A program made the position numbers and the translations under genes. From the NCBI RefSeq assembly GCF_024734405.1, contig NZ_CP059556.1, positions 3,906,001 to 3,970,000 on the forward strand: a DNA stretch of 64,000 nucleotides. The letters run 5' to 3'. How positions within the stretch are numbered: the first letter of the stretch is position 1; each line of letters opens with the position of its first letter. A model generated the notes under the pieces. It saw only the letters and a list, made by a program, of their open reading frames with translations. It made no database searches and had not been told where the DNA came from. The DNA comes from Saccharopolyspora gregorii (GTDB taxonomy: Bacteria; Actinomycetota; Actinomycetes; Mycobacteriales; Pseudonocardiaceae). This document shows positions 50,653 to 59,923 of the stretch, one piece after another.

Positions 50653-52977
50653 ATGGCCGACGACGCAGTCGCCCAGCACAGCGGTACGCGCGAGCAGGAG
50701 GCGCTCGCCGAGATCGAACGGCGGGTGCTGTGGCTGTCCACCGCGATCATCCACGAGGCGAACCGGAACCGGCCGAACCCCTCGGGTCTGAAGGTCGGCG
50801 GGCACCAGGCGTCCTGCGCCTCGATGGTGTCGATCATGACGGCGCTGTGGTTCCACGAGCTCGGCCCCGACGACCGGGTGTCGGTGAAACCGCACGCCTC
50901 CCCCGTGCTGCACGCCATCAACTACCTCATCGGCGAGCTCGACGAGCGCTACCTGCCGACGCTGCGCGAGTTCGGCGGCCTGCAGAGCTATCCGAGCCGT
51001 TCCAAGGACCCCGACCCGGTCGACTACTCCACCGGGTCCGTCGGCATCGGCGCCACCGCCCCGATCTGGGGTGCGCTGGCGCGCCGCTACGTGCGCTCCA
51101 CCACCGGGGGCGGCGGCACCGGGCGGCAGTTCTCCCTCGTCGGCGACGCCGAACTGGACGAGGGCGCCGTGTGGGAGGCGCTGCTGGACCCGGCCGTCGC
51201 CGAGCTCGGCGAGCTGGTGTGGGTCGTCGACCTCAACCGGCAGTCCCTGGACCGGGTGGTGCCGAACATCGCCGCCGGGCGGCTGCGCGGCATGTTCGCC
51301 GCCGCGGGCTGGCAGACGCTGGAGCTCAAGTACGGGCGGCTGCTGGAGGAGCTGTTCGCCCGCCCCGGCGGCGACGCGCTGCGGGACCGCATCGACACCA
51401 TGACGAACCCGGAGTACCAGCGGCTGCTGCGCTGCGACGCCGCGCAGCTGCGGGACCGGCTGCCCGGTGACGGCCCGGCGCGCGAGGCCATCGATGCCCT
51501 GATCGCCGAGCTGGACGACGCGACGCTGCTGGCCGCGATCCGCAACCTCGGCGGCCACGACCTGGGCGCGCTCGGCGAGGTGTTCGGCGAGATCGACGAC
51601 ACCCGGCCCACGGTGATCTTCGCCTACACCGTGAAGGGGCACGGGCTGCCCACCGAGGGGCACCCGCAGAACCACTCCTCGCTGCTCACCCACGAGCAGT
51701 TCGCCGAACTCGCGCCCCGGCTCGGCGCCGACGTGGACCGGCCGTGGCAGCGGTTCGACGCCGGCACCGACGCCGGCCGGTTGTGCGCCGAGGCGGGGGC
51801 CCGGCTGCGCCGCGAACCGGTGCCGGCCACCGCGCCGCCCGCGCTGCCGCTCGACATCGGCCGCACCCCCACCGGCACCGCCACCACGCAGGCCGCGCTG
51901 GGACGGGTGCTGCTGGACCTCACCCGGCAGTCCCCGGAGGCGGCGCGGCGCGTCGTGACCGTGTGCCCGGACGTCAGCTCCACCACGAACCTCGGCGGCT
52001 GGGTGAACAAGGTCGGGGTGTGGTCCTCGCGGCAGCGCCGGGACTGGTTCGCCGACGACGCCGAGACCATCCTGCACTGGCGGGAACAACCCACCGGCCA
52101 GCACGTGGAACTGGGCATCGCCGAGACGAACCTGGTGGGGCTGCTGGGCGAGCTCGGCTCGACCTGGAGCAGGTGGGGCGAGCCGCTGCTGCCGATCGGC
52201 GTGCTCTACGACCCGTTCGTGGAACGCGCGCTGGAGCCGTGGGCGTTCGGCATCTACAGCGGCGGTCAGTCCATCCTCGTCGGCACGCCCTCCGGGGTGA
52301 GCCTGGCGCCGGAAGGCGGCGCGCACCAGTCCGTGAAGACCCCGTCCATCGGGCTCGAACAACCCGGCTGCACCAGCTACGAACCGGCGTTCGCGCAGGA
52401 CGTGGAGTGGGCGCTGCTCGCCTCGCTGGCGCAGCTCGGCAAGCCGGGCGGCACCTCCGCCTACCTGCGGTTGTCGACCCGGCCGCTGGACCAGAACCTC
52501 GCCGCGGTCCCGGCCGATCCGGCGGCGCGGGAACGCCGCAGGCGGCAGGTCGTCGCCGGGGCGTACCCGCTGCGCAGCACCCCGGACCCGAAGCTCACCA
52601 TCGCCGCGATGGGCGTGACCGTGCCGGAGGCGCTGGCCGCCGCCGACCGCCTCGGCCAGGCCGGGGTGGACACCGACGTGGTGTGCGTGACCAGCCCCGA
52701 CCTGCTGTTCCGCGCGCTGCGGGCGCGGCAGGGGCGCCAGGACGGGTCGAGCTGGATCTTGGACCAGGCGTTCCCCGCGCACCGGGCGGCACCGCTGGTG
52801 ACGATCGGCGACGGGCACCCGCACACCCTCGCGTTCCTGGCGACGGTGAACCGGGTGCCGAGCACCACCCTCGGCGTCACCGACTTCGGCCAGTCCGGTT
52901 CCCCGGAGGACGTCTACCGCCACCACGGCCTGGACACCGACACCATCGTCCGAGCCGGGCTCGACCTGCTGGCCTGA
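50653..52977 (+). CDS. AceE-like (transketolase family) 2-oxo acid dehydrogenase E1
   Basis: A 774-residue thiamine-diphosphate enzyme related to homodimeric pyruvate dehydrogenase E1. ThDP/Mg motif GDAELDEG near residue 163 with VVDLNRQS near 195; KVGGHQASCASM and HASPVLHAINYL near the N-terminus; central ELGIAETNLVGLLGELG; C-terminal transketolase-like domain. It is about 100 residues shorter than E. coli AceE. Such AceE paralogues next to an Lrp gene occur in actinomycetes, and may act on branched or aromatic 2-oxo acids rather than pyruvate. No E2 or E3 gene is adjacent. ATG at 50653 follows GAGGAG. Confidence 0.8.
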   Translation: MADDAVAQHSGTREQEALAEIERRVLWLSTAIIHEANRNRPNPSGLKVGGHQASCASMVSIMTALWFHELGPDDRVSVKPHASPVLHAINYLIGELDERYLPTLREFGGLQSYPSRSKDPDPVDYSTGSVGIGATAPIWGALARRYVRSTTGGGGTGRQFSLVGDAELDEGAVWEALLDPAVAELGELVWVVDLNRQSLDRVVPNIAAGRLRGMFAAAGWQTLELKYGRLLEELFARPGGDALRDRIDTMTNPEYQRLLRCDAAQLRDRLPGDGPAREAIDALIAELDDATLLAAIRNLGGHDLGALGEVFGEIDDTRPTVIFAYTVKGHGLPTEGHPQNHSSLLTHEQFAELAPRLGADVDRPWQRFDAGTDAGRLCAEAGARLRREPVPATAPPALPLDIGRTPTGTATTQAALGRVLLDLTRQSPEAARRVVTVCPDVSSTTNLGGWVNKVGVWSSRQRRDWFADDAETILHWREQPTGQHVELGIAETNLVGLLGELGSTWSRWGEPLLPIGVLYDPFVERALEPWAFGIYSGGQSILVGTPSGVSLAPEGGAHQSVKTPSIGLEQPGCTSYEPAFAQDVEWALLASLAQLGKPGGTSAYLRLSTRPLDQNLAAVPADPAARERRRRQVVAGAYPLRSTPDPKLTIAAMGVTVPEALAAADRLGQAGVDTDVVCVTSPDLLFRALRARQGRQDGSSWILDQAFPAHRAAPLVTIGDGHPHTLAFLATVNRVPSTTLGVTDFGQSGSPEDVYRHHGLDTDTIVRAGLDLLA

Positions 52978-53042
52978 TCCACGTCGGCCAGGCCGAATCC
53001 ACAGCGGAGGGAACCCGGTCCCCGAACTCGTCCCGCCGGTTC

Positions 53043-53189
53043 CCGGTCAGCGGCGAAGCCGTCGAGCCGCCGACCACCGGGCCCCCGCGAGTTCTCAGCG
53101 GTTCCCCCGCGAGGACGGCGATGTCGCCGCGGTGCTGCACGAGGAATGGGTCCCGCAGCGAGGGAACCGCTGAGAAGTCCGCCACCCGG
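53043..53189. repeat. dispersed hairpin element, copy 2
   Basis: Between the convergent AceE-like and RICIN-like genes. Arms TTCTCAGCGGTTCCC (53092-53106) and GGGAACCGCTGAGAA (53162-53176) are perfectly complementary. The element aligns with copy 1 at 40.6-40.75 kb over nearly its full length, and where the stems differ both arms have changed together. Likely bidirectional terminator or REP/MITE-like element. Confidence 0.75.
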
Positions 53190-53219
53190 CCCCCGGGGGC
53201 AACCGAGCGGCGGGGTCAC

Positions 53220-53738
53220 TCATGCGGCGTCGATGAGCCACCAGTTCTTGTCCTGGTCGCTGTTCGGCTCCAAGACGACGACCTCGTTGAGCGCGTTGCC
53301 GTAGTACGGCGCCACGACCTGTTCGGTCGACCGGGACACGATCTTGTACTCGTTTCCGCCGAACGACCTGCTCGGCAGGGACCACTGGAACTCGGGGACG
53401 TGCCTGCACTCGCCCTGGGTCAGCGCGGTCTTCCCGTAGTACTGGCCGCCCGGCTTGAGGCACTTCCCGGTCTTGTCGTTGCGGATCAGGTAGTAACCGC
53501 CGGAGTTCTCCACCGACCAGCGGTCACCGTCGGCGGTGCTCGCCGAATTCCACGCGTACATCCAGATTCCGTCGTTCGAGTTGTTCCCGTAGTTCTGCGG
53601 GAGCAGGCTCCCATCGGTGGCCGAGTTGATGATGCGCAATTCCGCGGACGCCGCACCGGCCGCACCGGTGAGCATTCCGGACAGCGCGGTCAGCACCGCG
53701 GCCGCGAGGACGCCGAACCGGACGAGAACACGTTGCAT
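53220..53738 (-). CDS. secreted RICIN-type beta-trefoil protein
   Basis: A 172-residue exported protein. Residues 1-about 32 are a Sec signal peptide (VLVRFGVLAAAVLTALSGML...AGAASA). The mature part is a single beta-trefoil resembling ricin-B lectin domains: LRIINSATDGSLLPQ, YYLIRNDKTGKCLKPGG, FQWSLPS, YKIVSRSTEQVVAP and a final NWWLIDA. Such stand-alone modules bind carbohydrate or act as small secreted lectins; no catalytic domain is attached. ATG at 53738 follows AAAGGTG. The region upstream to 54022 contains no other gene that I recognise. Confidence 0.8.
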   Translation of the reverse strand: MQRVLVRFGVLAAAVLTALSGMLTGAAGAASAELRIINSATDGSLLPQNYGNNSNDGIWMYAWNSASTADGDRWSVENSGGYYLIRNDKTGKCLKPGGQYYGKTALTQGECRHVPEFQWSLPSRSFGGNEYKIVSRSTEQVVAPYYGNALNEVVVLEPNSDQDKNWWLIDAA

Positions 53739-54022
53739 GGCACACCTTTCCCAGAAGTAGGCGAGCCGATCCGGCCGCCACCATCTTGATCGGCGACCGG
53801 CAACCGGAACTCGATCACACGAACGGGCGGACGATTCGATTTCCGGAGCCGTTCGACAATGGAAATGAACACTTCGAATTCCGCATCGGGGAGGACCCAT
53901 CTGTTCCGCAGCTGGCGGCCATCGAGAACGGTCGTTGGACCGGGGCGGACATCGGCCGAACACTCGGAGCGAGCGCACCGGACGCGTTCCGGAGCGCCGG
54001 CACCCCCGAGAGGAATCCCGAC

Positions 54023-54298
54023 ATGCCTTCGAGCGATCTGGCCCGGTTGATGCGCTGCTTCGCCGCGCGGGCGCTGCTGCTCGCGCTCGCGCTGGGGCTC
54101 GCGGGCGCGCAGCTGCTCGCCCTGCTGGCGCTGCTGGCGGCGACCGGCCTGCTGGCCTGGTCCGGTGCTCCCGCGCTCACCACCCGTCGTTGCACCTGCG
54201 CGGCGGGTCGTGGTTCTTCCTGCGCCGCAACGGAAGTCGAGGGACCGGCCGTCAGCCGACGAGATGCGCGAGCAGCGCCCGAGCCGCCGGGTTGGTGA
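54023..54298 (+). CDS. possible small membrane protein
   Basis: A 91-residue ORF. ATG follows GAGAGGAATC. Residues about 13-45 form one long hydrophobic stretch (LLLALALGLAGAQLLALLALL) that could be one or two membrane helices; the rest is polar with several cysteines. Its 3' end overlaps the convergent LysR gene by 47 bases, which weakens the case. Not recognised. Confidence 0.35.
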   Translation: MPSSDLARLMRCFAARALLLALALGLAGAQLLALLALLAATGLLAWSGAPALTTRRCTCAAGRGSSCAATEVEGPAVSRRDARAAPEPPGW

Positions 54299-55115
54299 GC
54301 TCCGCGGAGCGCCCGACCAGGCGGATCGGCCGGACCAGCGCCGGTTCCGCCAGCCGCGCGTGCGGCAGGCCGGAGCGCTCGGCGACGACGTCCGGCACGA
54401 TGCTCACCCCGAGCCCCGCCGCCACCAGGGCGATCAGCAGCGGGACGTGCGTGGCCTCGCAGACCCGGTTGAGCCGCACCCCGGCGTCGGCGAACCCGCG
54501 CGCGATCATCGCTTGCAGGCTGCTGCCGAGGAATTCGACGAACGGCTCGTCTCCGCACTCGGCCAGCCGCACCCGGTCGCGACCGGCCAGCGGATGCCCG
54601 GGGTGGCAGACCAACGCCATGCGCTGGGTCCACTCGCCGAAGCGGACGAGCTCCGCGTCGAACGGGCCCTCCCCGGCCACGTACGCCAGGTCCAGCTCAC
54701 CGGCCACCACCGCGTTCGCCAGGTCCGGCATGATCCCTTCGCGCACGTGGATGCGCACCCCCGGGTACCGCGCCCGGAACTCGCCGAGCTCGGCGGGCAG
54801 GTCGAGCACCGTCAACGTCTGGATGGTGCCGATCGACACCCGCCCCCGCGACAGGCCCTGCACCGCGGCCACCTCGCCGCGGGCCGCGACCACGTCGGCG
54901 GTGATCCGCCGCGCCGTCGGCAGCAGCGCGCGGCCCGCCTCGGTGAGCAGCACCTTGCGGCTGGTGCGCTCGAACAGCGCGGAGCCCAGCTCCACTTCGA
55001 GCTTGCGGACGGACGCGCTCAGCGCGGACTGCACGACGTGCACCTCGCGCGCCGCCCCGGTGAAGCTGCCGTGCCGCGCGACCGCGAGGAAGTGCTCCAA
55101 CTGCCGCAGCTCCAT
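54252..55115 (-). CDS. LysR family regulator
   Basis: A 287-residue LysR protein: HTH in LRQLEHFLAVARHGSFTGAAREVHVVQSALSASVRKLEVELGSALFERTSRKVLLTEAG, and an effector-binding domain with VRIHVREGIMPDLANAVVAGELDLAYV, MALVCHPGHPLAGRDRV and AAGLGVSIVPDVV. ATG at 55115. It is divergent from the secreted lipase gene but with a 380-base spacer, so regulation of the lipase is possible but not indicated by a clear box. No other likely target adjoins it. Confidence 0.9.
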   Translation of the reverse strand: MELRQLEHFLAVARHGSFTGAAREVHVVQSALSASVRKLEVELGSALFERTSRKVLLTEAGRALLPTARRITADVVAARGEVAAVQGLSRGRVSIGTIQTLTVLDLPAELGEFRARYPGVRIHVREGIMPDLANAVVAGELDLAYVAGEGPFDAELVRFGEWTQRMALVCHPGHPLAGRDRVRLAECGDEPFVEFLGSSLQAMIARGFADAGVRLNRVCEATHVPLLIALVAAGLGVSIVPDVVAERSGLPHARLAEPALVRPIRLVGRSAELTNPAARALLAHLVG

Positions 55116-55497
55116 CGGCCCACGGTAGCGCCACCCGCCGGGACGAACGCCGAGATGGTGGTCACGGCGGGGCGTTCCTCGACCGCCGCCGGCCCGTCCT
55201 TCGTGGACCTTCCGGGAAGCCGCCGCGGGCGAACGCCTGCGACGTCCGGTTCGATCCCGGTGGCGCGGCCGGCTGCCGTGCGAGGACGCGCTCGCCGCTC
55301 CCCGTTGCTCCAGGTGGCGCAATTCGGCGCGTTCGGCCACGTGGGCGCGGGTTCGGGGATTAGCGTGCCGGGCCCGACCTCGCGGCCGATCGCCGTGGGG
55401 GCGCGACGGCCCGCCGGTGCGGGCGGCCCGCGAGGTCGGGAGCGACGCGGGGAACGCCTGGGGCCCGCGTCGACCTCGATCGGAAGGAGCACCACCC
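55116..55497. other. intergenic region upstream of the lipase
   Basis: No gene recognised. An antisense ORF covering much of it is the arginine-rich upstream extension of the LysR frame. GGAAGGAG at the right end is the lipase ribosome binding site. Confidence 0.4.
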
Positions 55498-56490
55498 ATG
55501 GTCAGCCGACGATGGCGCGGAGCGGCCGCGGCACTCGCCGCCGGACTGGTCCTGAGCATCCCGGCCACCGCGCAGGCGGTCGACGACCTCGGCGCCGCAC
55601 CCGCGGCCGAGCAGCCGACGATGCTGCTGGTGCACGGGTTCAACTCCGACCCGCCGACGTCCTGCAACAGCTCGACCTGGAAGACCGCGCTGGAGTACTA
55701 CCAGGACGCGGGCGGCCGGGATCGCGGCTCGCTGCGGACGATCGGCTACTACGCGGGCGATTCCGCGCACTGCGACGACGTGATCGGCGATGGGAAGGCC
55801 ACCAAGAACCGGCCCATCCAGGAGATCGCGAAGGACTTCGCCAACCACATCCACGCGAACTACACGGCGAAGGGGAAGCAGGTCGACATCGTCGCGCACT
55901 CGATGGGCGGGTTGATCACCCGCGTCGCGATCCTCGGTGCCCGGGAGGGCTGGAGCGGGTTCCCGTCGGAGGTGGACGTGCGCAACGTCGTCACCCTCGG
56001 CACCCCGCACCAGGGATTGCGCGACGGCTGCACCGAGGACGAGTTCGAGGCGAAGAAGTGCAGCAGGCAATGGCACCAGATGACGCCGACGAAGGACGGC
56101 GGCTCCGGGTTCATCGACAAGCTGCACGAATCCGCGAAGGGGAAGGCCGACCGCGGTCTGGACGACCCGTGGGCGAAGGGCATCGACTGGAGCCTCGCCG
56201 GGTCCACTGAGGACGGAACCGTCTCGTACCACTCCGCGATCGACAAGGGGTACTTCGCGCACCAGAAGTACGGCTTCGACGAGGACCTCGACGGCGACGG
56301 GTCGAACGAGTGCTCCGACCCGGAGATCAGCCACGGCGCGCTGCGCTCCACCAAGGGAGCCGGCGGGTTCTGCCTGCGCTACTGGCACCACGGTGCCGGC
56401 GGCGGGCCGCACACCACGGAGAACGGCTGGTCCCCGCTGAAGGTGGCGTTCAAGGCCGCCACGCACATCGGTGACGACCTGCCGAAGTGA
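55498..56490 (+). CDS. secreted triacylglycerol lipase / alpha-beta hydrolase
   Basis: A 330-residue exported hydrolase. Signal peptide about 1-27 ending AQA. Oxyanion-hole HG at 46-47 (LLVHGFNSD) and nucleophile Ser135 in VAHSMGG; a His-containing C-terminal part (DPEISHGALRS) probably supplies the third catalytic residue. Four or more cysteines in the mature protein suggest disulfides. It resembles actinobacterial extracellular lipases; a DEDLDGDGSNECSDPE stretch could bind calcium. ATG follows GGAAGGAG. Transcription ends at a strong hairpin. Confidence 0.85.
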   Translation: MVSRRWRGAAAALAAGLVLSIPATAQAVDDLGAAPAAEQPTMLLVHGFNSDPPTSCNSSTWKTALEYYQDAGGRDRGSLRTIGYYAGDSAHCDDVIGDGKATKNRPIQEIAKDFANHIHANYTAKGKQVDIVAHSMGGLITRVAILGAREGWSGFPSEVDVRNVVTLGTPHQGLRDGCTEDEFEAKKCSRQWHQMTPTKDGGSGFIDKLHESAKGKADRGLDDPWAKGIDWSLAGSTEDGTVSYHSAIDKGYFAHQKYGFDEDLDGDGSNECSDPEISHGALRSTKGAGGFCLRYWHHGAGGGPHTTENGWSPLKVAFKAATHIGDDLPK

Positions 56491-56492
56491 CT

Positions 56493-56535
56493 CCCGGGCC
56501 GTGGCGCGGACTCGATCTCCGCGCCACGGCCGGGA
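56493..56535. terminator. bidirectional hairpin terminator
   Basis: CCCGGGCCGTGGCGCGGA pairs with TCCGCGCCACGGCCGGG (17 pairs, one bulged G) around a 7-base loop, between the convergent lipase and helicase genes. Confidence 0.75.
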
Positions 56536-56560
56536 TTCCGGGTGCTCGCGCCGGGCGGCG

Positions 56561-59500
56561 TCACCGCACCGGGGCCCGGTGGTCGGCCGCGCGCAGCCCC
56601 AGCAGGTCGTCGGTGTCGCCGAGGTCGTGCAGCCGCCACACCGGCATCCGCACCGCTGAGCGCACCCCCGGTTCGGGGTCCAGCAGCTCGCGGCGGCGCA
56701 ACATCCGGTGCAGGTGCTCGGCCGGATCGACCCCGCCCTCCGGCCCCCGGTCCAGCAGCACCGACAGCGGCACCCCGCCGTCGGAGATCGACGCGTCCAC
56801 CCGGTGGCCGTTCAGCACCTGGTCCAGCTGCACCGACATCCCCGGCAGCAGCTCGTGCAGCCGCCGCTGGTGGACGTCCGGTTCGGGCGCGCGGTGCCCG
56901 CGGCGCGCGGCCGCGAGCAGATTCGCGCCGATGCCGTGGCGCCCTTCCCAGAACGTCGCGTCCCCGACCACCACGAGCTGCGAGCGCGCCCGGGTGATCG
57001 CCACGTGCCACAGGTCGCAGCGCCGGTCCAGCCAGCGCGCCGCGCCCTCCGCGACGCCGGGCGCCGCGACCGGGGAGAGCACCACCGCGTCGCACTCCCC
57101 GCCTTGGAAGTCGTGCACGGTGCCGATGCGCACCCGCGGATCACCGGCGAGCCGCTGCTCCAGCAACCGGCTCTGCGGGCCGAACAGCGCGATCACGCCG
57201 ATCGTGGCGTGCTCCGGCAACGAGCGGCGCAGCGCCGCCACCACCCGGGCGACCACGGCGGCCTCCTCCGGGTTGTGCCAGCTGCCGCCCCGCTCCGGCG
57301 CGCACGCGCGGCCGGGCACGTCCCGCCACTCCAAGGCGGGTCGTTCCATGGCGGGCCTGCCGCGGATGTCGGTGAGCACGACCTGCGCCTCGCCGGGGAA
57401 CAGGGCGGCGGCGGTGTCGGCGATCCGCGGGTGGCAGCGGTGGTGCTCGTCGAGCCGGATCGCGCCGCCGGTGGCGCGTTCGGCCGCGTGCCAGGCGCTG
57501 TGCCGCCGGAAGCTCAGCGCCCGCTCCTCCAGCCAGTCGGCCGGGATCCGCAGGTCCCGGCGGATCCGCGACTCGGCCGCCGGGTCGAGGTGCGTGACGT
57601 GCGCGAGCTGCCCGGCGTCGCCGAGGACGACGGCGCGGCGGGCGCGGAACAGCAGCGGCAGCAGCGCGGCGATGCCGCAGTGCGCGGCCTCGTCGACGAC
57701 GACCAGGTCGAACAGGGCGGGCACCAGCGGCAGCCGCGCCGCCTCCTCGCAGGTCACGGCCCGGCTGCGCACCGCGGGGTCGCCGTCGTCCTGCTGCCGG
57801 ACCGAGGCGAGCAGCACCTGTTCGGCCGCGGTGCGGGCCGCGTCCTGCGCGCTGCGCAGCGCGTCGGCGAGCCGCTGGTCGTCGGGGCGCTCCCGCAGCA
57901 GCGCCCGCTGCTCGCGCCACGTGTGCTCGGCCGCGGCGAACTCGGCGACGGCCCGGCAGATCGCCCGCGGGTTCCGGTCCGCGCAGTCCCCCGGTTCGAT
58001 GCCGAGGGCGCGCTGCACGCTCGCACGCCGCCAGCGGGTGAAGATCCAGGCGTCGGCGGCCCCGCCGGCCCGTCGCGCCCACCGGCGCGGGCGCGGGCCG
58101 ATCCGGTCGGCGAGTTCGACGGCGGTGCGGCCCAGCGACTCGGCGGCGGTGCGCCGGCGCCGGCCGGCCGCGCGCAGCGCAGCGTCGATGCGGCCGATCG
58201 CGCCGAGGTCCAGGCGGGCCCGGACCGCGCGTCCTTCGGCCGCGGTGAGTTCGGCGAACGCCGCCGCCAGGTCGGGTGCCGGGCCGGGCCGCCCCGCCGG
58301 TTCGGCGCCGGTGCGCACCAGTGCGCCGGGCACCGCCGCGCAACGCCGCCACACCTCGTGCACCGCGCGGTCGTCGGCGGCGGCCACCAGCACCCGCTGC
58401 CCGGTGCTGACGGCGGTCGCGACGAGGTTCGCGACCAACGCGGTCTTGCCGCTGCCGGGCGGACCGGTGACGGTGCTGAGCCGCCTGCTCATCGCCGCGC
58501 GCACCGCCTGCCGCTGCGATTCGTCGGCGGGCCACGGCAGCACCGGTCGCGGCGGTTCGCCGACCTCGGCGGTGTCGCCGTCGAGCAGCGCGCCCAGCGC
58601 GGTGCCCGCGACCCGGCCGGGTTGTTCGGCGATGCCCGCCAGGTCGTCGAAGGCACCCGGGCTGATCAGCCGCGGCTGCTCGGCGAACAGCACCGCCACG
58701 TTGCGGGCGCCGTCGCCGCGACCGTCGAGGGATTCGTCCAGGGCGTCCGGCTCCGGTGGCGCGCCGCCCGGCAACCGGTAGGTGCCGTGCAGCAGGTCGT
58801 GCACGTCGGCGGCCATCCGCGCGCGCCGCCCGCCGCGCCAGCCCGGCGCGAACCAGGCGGCGAGGGCGTCGGTGCCCTCCACGCCGAGCCGCCGCCGCGC
58901 CAGCCCGCGGTGCGGCAGCACCGGCCCGACGGGGCGGAGCCTGCGCCCCGCACCGGAACCGACGGGTTCGACGCGGCGCACCAGCAGCGGCGCGAACTCG
59001 GCGGCGGCACCGGCGCGGCCGGGCAGCAGCACCGCCGGGTAGCCCGCCCACAGCGGGCGTCCGCGCCGCTCGGCCTCGTCGAGGAACGCGGCCGCGCCGG
59101 GCGGCACCGGTGCGCAGCCGTCGTCGTCGAGGTCGCCGGACAGCAGCCGTTCCCGGCCGGGCAGCACGACGTACCGCTCACCGGCGGCGCGCACCGGGAT
59201 CAGCCCGGAGTGCGGTTCCTCGGCCAGCAGGCAGCGCCGGTAGTAGCCGAGGACCGCGGCCAGGTCCGGGTCGTCCCGGCCCGAGTCGTCCCGCTCCGGT
59301 GCGGGACCCGGTGCCCGCCGCGCGCGGAAGGAGAGCGCGATCGCGTCGTCCACGTCGACCGCGGACCGCACCGGTGGTCGCTCGCCCGCGGCCCGCAGCC
59401 GCCGGTCGAGGTGCTCGAACAGCGCGTCGGCGGTGAGCTCCGCCCCGCCGCGCCCCGCGGTGCGCCACGCCTCGGCGAGCCGCTCGGCGAACGCGCCGGT

Positions 59501-59923
59501 CCCGGCGAGCACGTAGGTGCCGCGCGCGGTCAGCGGGCAGCTCCGCACGGACGTTTCTCCTCGCTGCGGCGGCGAATCCACGATCGCGACCGCGTGCGCG
59601 GCGCGGCACGCTTCGAGCTGCTCGTCGACGAACCCGGCGTGCACCCCGGTGCCCGCGAGGTCGTCCGGATCGGTGTCGGCGGCGAGGAACACGTGCTCGC
59701 CGCCGGGCCCGATCGCCCCGGGTGCGGCGAGGTGCAGCAGGGCGAGCTCGTCCGGCGCGCAGCCGTCGAGGAACTCGGCGATCTCGGCGCGCAGCCGGGC
59801 CGCCGACGGGTCCCGCACCACGCGCACCGGCCGGTAGCCGTCCGCCGTGAGCCGCCGGACGCCCGCCGCGTGGTCCCGGCCGACGCCGATCAGCAGCGCC
59901 CGGCCGCGGCGCGGCCGGGTCAC
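56561..59923 (-). CDS. degenerate caspase-like domain fused to an SF1 helicase
   Basis: A 1120-residue protein; GTG at 59923 overlaps the stop of the EACC1-like gene (GTGA). Residues about 5-180 have the order of a bacterial caspase (peptidase C14) fold: ALLIGVGRDH, ELALLHLAAPGA (59-70) where YxSGHG should be, HVFLAADTDPDDL, AVAIVDSPP (111-119) where DxCxSG should be, and LTADALFEHLDRRL. Both catalytic His and Cys are therefore missing. A middle region of unknown fold is followed by an Upf1/Dna2-type SF1 helicase: Walker A TGPPGSGKTAL (about 482-492), Walker B VVVDEAAHCG (about 740), VHDFQGGECDAVVLS (about 940) and VAITRARSQLVVVGD (about 975). Likely a nucleic-acid-sensing component of a defence or cell-death system, with the caspase part reduced to a docking role. 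General DNA repair is the alternative. Confidence 0.82.
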   Translation of the reverse strand: MTRPRRGRALLIGVGRDHAAGVRRLTADGYRPVRVVRDPSAARLRAEIAEFLDGCAPDELALLHLAAPGAIGPGGEHVFLAADTDPDDLAGTGVHAGFVDEQLEACRAAHAVAIVDSPPQRGETSVRSCPLTARGTYVLAGTGAFAERLAEAWRTAGRGGAELTADALFEHLDRRLRAAGERPPVRSAVDVDDAIALSFRARRAPGPAPERDDSGRDDPDLAAVLGYYRRCLLAEEPHSGLIPVRAAGERYVVLPGRERLLSGDLDDDGCAPVPPGAAAFLDEAERRGRPLWAGYPAVLLPGRAGAAAEFAPLLVRRVEPVGSGAGRRLRPVGPVLPHRGLARRRLGVEGTDALAAWFAPGWRGGRRARMAADVHDLLHGTYRLPGGAPPEPDALDESLDGRGDGARNVAVLFAEQPRLISPGAFDDLAGIAEQPGRVAGTALGALLDGDTAEVGEPPRPVLPWPADESQRQAVRAAMSRRLSTVTGPPGSGKTALVANLVATAVSTGQRVLVAAADDRAVHEVWRRCAAVPGALVRTGAEPAGRPGPAPDLAAAFAELTAAEGRAVRARLDLGAIGRIDAALRAAGRRRRTAAESLGRTAVELADRIGPRPRRWARRAGGAADAWIFTRWRRASVQRALGIEPGDCADRNPRAICRAVAEFAAAEHTWREQRALLRERPDDQRLADALRSAQDAARTAAEQVLLASVRQQDDGDPAVRSRAVTCEEAARLPLVPALFDLVVVDEAAHCGIAALLPLLFRARRAVVLGDAGQLAHVTHLDPAAESRIRRDLRIPADWLEERALSFRRHSAWHAAERATGGAIRLDEHHRCHPRIADTAAALFPGEAQVVLTDIRGRPAMERPALEWRDVPGRACAPERGGSWHNPEEAAVVARVVAALRRSLPEHATIGVIALFGPQSRLLEQRLAGDPRVRIGTVHDFQGGECDAVVLSPVAAPGVAEGAARWLDRRCDLWHVAITRARSQLVVVGDATFWEGRHGIGANLLAAARRGHRAPEPDVHQRRLHELLPGMSVQLDQVLNGHRVDASISDGGVPLSVLLDRGPEGGVDPAEHLHRMLRRRELLDPEPGVRSAVRMPVWRLHDLGDTDDLLGLRAADHRAPVR

